Below are positions 62,576-64,000 of a DNA stretch of 64,000 nt, piece by piece. The position numbers and the translations under genes were made by a program. Origin of the DNA: Pleomorphovibrio marinus (lineage in GTDB: Bacteria > Bacteroidota > Bacteroidia > Cytophagales > Cyclobacteriaceae). Numbering within the stretch: position 1 is the stretch's first letter; the number at the start of each line of letters is the position of its first letter. The stretch spans positions 1 to 64,000 of the forward strand of contig NZ_QCXY01000008.1 in assembly GCF_003347495.1 (NCBI RefSeq), written 5' to 3'. A model generated the notes under the pieces. The model saw only the letters and a list, made by a program, of their open reading frames with translations, was not told the DNA's origin and ran no database searches.

Positions 62576-63604
62576 CTACGTTAACGCCCTTTTACAAAAC
62601 TCCAGACAGTTCTGTACCTCCTTTATGGCATCTGAACCCTCTGGAATCTGGTGTTCCAACTCAATGGACGCAGGGAACTTATGTTTGTTTTTTTGCATCC
62701 TCTGAAGGATTTCAGGTATTGGGGTGTCTCCCTCTCCCCAAGGCAGGTTTCCTTTGCCGTTTTCAGGGGTCTGTCTGTCCTTGATATGTATACTGGATAT
62801 ACGCTTATGCTGTTTTTGGATCAGTTCCATCATATCTGTATGGCCCGCAGCCACATAATGGCCTGCATCGAAATTTAATGCGTTTCTGGGGCTTTGGGCC
62901 AAGGCGGTATCCCAAAAGGTAAAAGTTTGCTGTTCATGCCCATGGTAGGCCACATACATTTTATTGATTTCCCCCATCTTGCCCAGTTTTCGGGTATGCA
63001 CATCGTCAGCGGGATGTTCCAGTGTCACATGGGATGCTCCCAGTGCCTTTGCGGCCTTCATGCCATAGTGGATTTCCTGGTCCGTGTTGGTTTTCCCAAA
63101 GGCACTGGGTTTAAAGGCGTAGATGCTTACTCCGGCATCTTTGTACATTTTGCGGAGCTGTTCGAATTTTCTAAAGTCTGTCTTTGCACGCCACTCAGCC
63201 ACCACCTTTGAATATGCCTCTGCCTCTTTTTTCAAGGAATCAAACTCCTTTTTTTCCTCTTGGGAAAGCGTTTCCCCCCTTCGTTCCTTACCTCCTAGTT
63301 GAAACAACCTGGAGCGATTAATGGGAGATTCCGGCATCCCTGCAAAGCCTTCAGCGGGACCGCCCATAAGTTCGATGGCATTAATGCCGCAGTCCTTCAC
63401 ATATTGCAATGTGGCTTCAGCACTTTGGTCGGGAAGGGAGCGAAAGGAATAGGTGATGCATCCAATTTGCACCCCGTTGATTTTGGAGTTGGGCTTGTTG
63501 AAATGGCGGAGGATGTTAGGTGCTCCTTTTATGGAAAAGGGAGACAGGCTTAAGCCCGTGACACCAAGTGCCGAGGTGTATAGGAATTTTCTTCTGGTAG
63601 ACAT
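62576..63604 (-). CDS. Tat-exported sugar phosphate isomerase/epimerase-like TIM-barrel protein
   Basis: 342 residues from the ATG at 63604; the longer frame to 63655 hides the signal. The N-terminus MSTRRKFLYTSALGVTGLSL is a twin-arginine signal. The barrel follows: IGCITYSFRSLPDQSAEATL, GINAIELMGGPAEG, HVTLEHPADDVH, VAYHGHEQQTF, ALNFDAGHYVAAG and SIHIKDRQTPENG, giving His, Asp and Glu metal-site candidates. Exported proteins of this type accompany sugar-degradation loci. It is alone here, but resembles the enzymes of the 28-30 kb operon in fold. Confidence 0.85.
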   Translation of the reverse strand: MSTRRKFLYTSALGVTGLSLSPFSIKGAPNILRHFNKPNSKINGVQIGCITYSFRSLPDQSAEATLQYVKDCGINAIELMGGPAEGFAGMPESPINRSRLFQLGGKERRGETLSQEEKKEFDSLKKEAEAYSKVVAEWRAKTDFRKFEQLRKMYKDAGVSIYAFKPSAFGKTNTDQEIHYGMKAAKALGASHVTLEHPADDVHTRKLGKMGEINKMYVAYHGHEQQTFTFWDTALAQSPRNALNFDAGHYVAAGHTDMMELIQKQHKRISSIHIKDRQTPENGKGNLPWGEGDTPIPEILQRMQKNKHKFPASIELEHQIPEGSDAIKEVQNCLEFCKRALT

Positions 63605-63713
63605 GTTGAGGTTATTTTTTGACCATGGTAATATAGGCATTCGATTGCTTTTCAAAAAAGGTTTATTTGACAGGCAGCAGTCAGTAGCGGTAAATGGATC
63701 GTTTTTCCGACTA

Positions 63714-63775
63714 CGCTGAGTGAAGTTTGCAACTTTACCCCACTATTTCGGAACATCAATTCCAATAAAACATTC
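63714..63775 (+). repeat. Direct repeat, copy 1
   Basis: CGCTGAGTGAAGTTTGCAAC, TTTACCCCACTATTTCGGAA, then CATCAATTCCAATAAAACAT. It contains the near-palindrome GTGAAGTTTGCAACTTTAC. Copy 2 lies 218 bp downstream in the same orientation. Confidence 0.75.
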
Positions 63776-63931
63776 AAAAAAGCCATATTAAATGGCATGA
63801 TTTACCTTTTTCAAAGATGCTTTTTGCGTATTCTAACTTAATCCGGCATTACAAATGCCTTGCTGACGTACGCCAATAGATAGGAGGGATGTAGATGCAA
63901 TCTACACCCAGTGTGGTGTGGATGCAGTTTG

Positions 63932-63994
63932 CGCTGGGTGAAGTTTGTAACTTCACCCTACTATTTCGGAACCTAAATTCCAATAAAGCATTCC
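63932..63994 (+). repeat. Direct repeat, copy 2
   Basis: CGCTGGGTGAAGTTTGTAAC, TTCACCCTACTATTTCGGAA, then CCTAAATTCCAATAAAGCAT. The palindrome GGGTGAAGTTTGTAACTTCACCC is perfect outside its centre. It differs from copy 1 at about eight of 62 positions. Confidence 0.75.
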
Positions 63995-64000
63995 AATAAG

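Larger units (their letters stand above)
63656..64000. other. Gene-free right end with repeats
   Basis: 345 bp with no ORF supporting a product. It holds two direct repeat copies (listed separately) and a GTAGATGCAATCTAC palindrome near 63891. The window stops inside or just past the second copy. Confidence 0.5.

Overview
The window looks like a chromosomal segment of a member of the Bacteroidota, most likely Cytophagales (Cyclobacteriaceae-like). The evidence is a SusC/SusD pair, a subtilisin with a type IX secretion (T9SS) C-terminal sorting domain, a GldB-type lipoprotein, a PorG-like gene inside the uppS-bamA-skp cluster, promoters of the Bacteroidota form (TTG, about 20 bp, TAnnTTTG), and an almost complete lack of Shine-Dalgarno sequences. 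No rRNA, tRNA, CRISPR array, prophage or intact insertion sequence was seen.

Layout. 1-5.4 kb is accessory: the 3' end of a secreted S8 protease gene, small lipoproteins, a tandem block of palindromic repeats, a gene-poor stretch, and a nucleotidyltransferase whose HEPN toxin partner survives only as a 31-codon stub. 5.4-21.2 kb is mainly housekeeping: an Omp85 lipoprotein, a TrmH-type RNA methyltransferase, a bile-acid-symporter-like carrier, mnmH-selD for selenouridine in tRNA, rimO, metK, ddl and a DPP-IV peptidase. 21.3-31.0 kb is a polysaccharide-utilisation-like locus: a GH43-like lipoprotein facing SusC-SusD, then ThuA-like, ketose 3-epimerase, a second TIM-barrel enzyme and an alpha/beta hydrolase. 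31-35.5 kb holds a membrane protein with acidic and His residues in its helices, a seven-repeat VCBS propeller, a calcineurin-like phosphoesterase and a small Rieske protein. 35.6-40.6 kb carries a 1320-residue multi-pass membrane protein of unrecognised architecture followed by an ECF sigma factor and a small acidic partner.

40.7-52.7 kb is mixed: nth, an asparagine synthase overlapping a glycosyltransferase, gldB, a three-domain fasciclin lipoprotein, a TVP38-type membrane protein, a Cys/Met-metabolism PLP enzyme, an Smr-domain protein, a hydrolase and pdxJ. 52.9-61.6 kb is a dense plus-strand run: yqeY-like, cvpA-like, pabA-like, CBS protein, nadK, porG-like, uppS, bamA, skp, skp, ending at a strong terminator. 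It joins cofactor synthesis to undecaprenyl phosphate supply, outer-membrane protein assembly and T9SS. The right end has a CARDB-like small secreted protein, a Tat-signal TIM-barrel protein and a second intergenic repeat family.

The strongest unexplained signals are the dispersed palindromic repeat family at four loci (one copy supplies the start-codon context of the phosphoesterase gene), the truncated HEPN/intact nucleotidyltransferase module, the 1320-residue membrane protein, and the SusCD-ThuA-epimerase locus, which has no obvious known substrate. All assignments come from reading motifs by eye; no database search was run.
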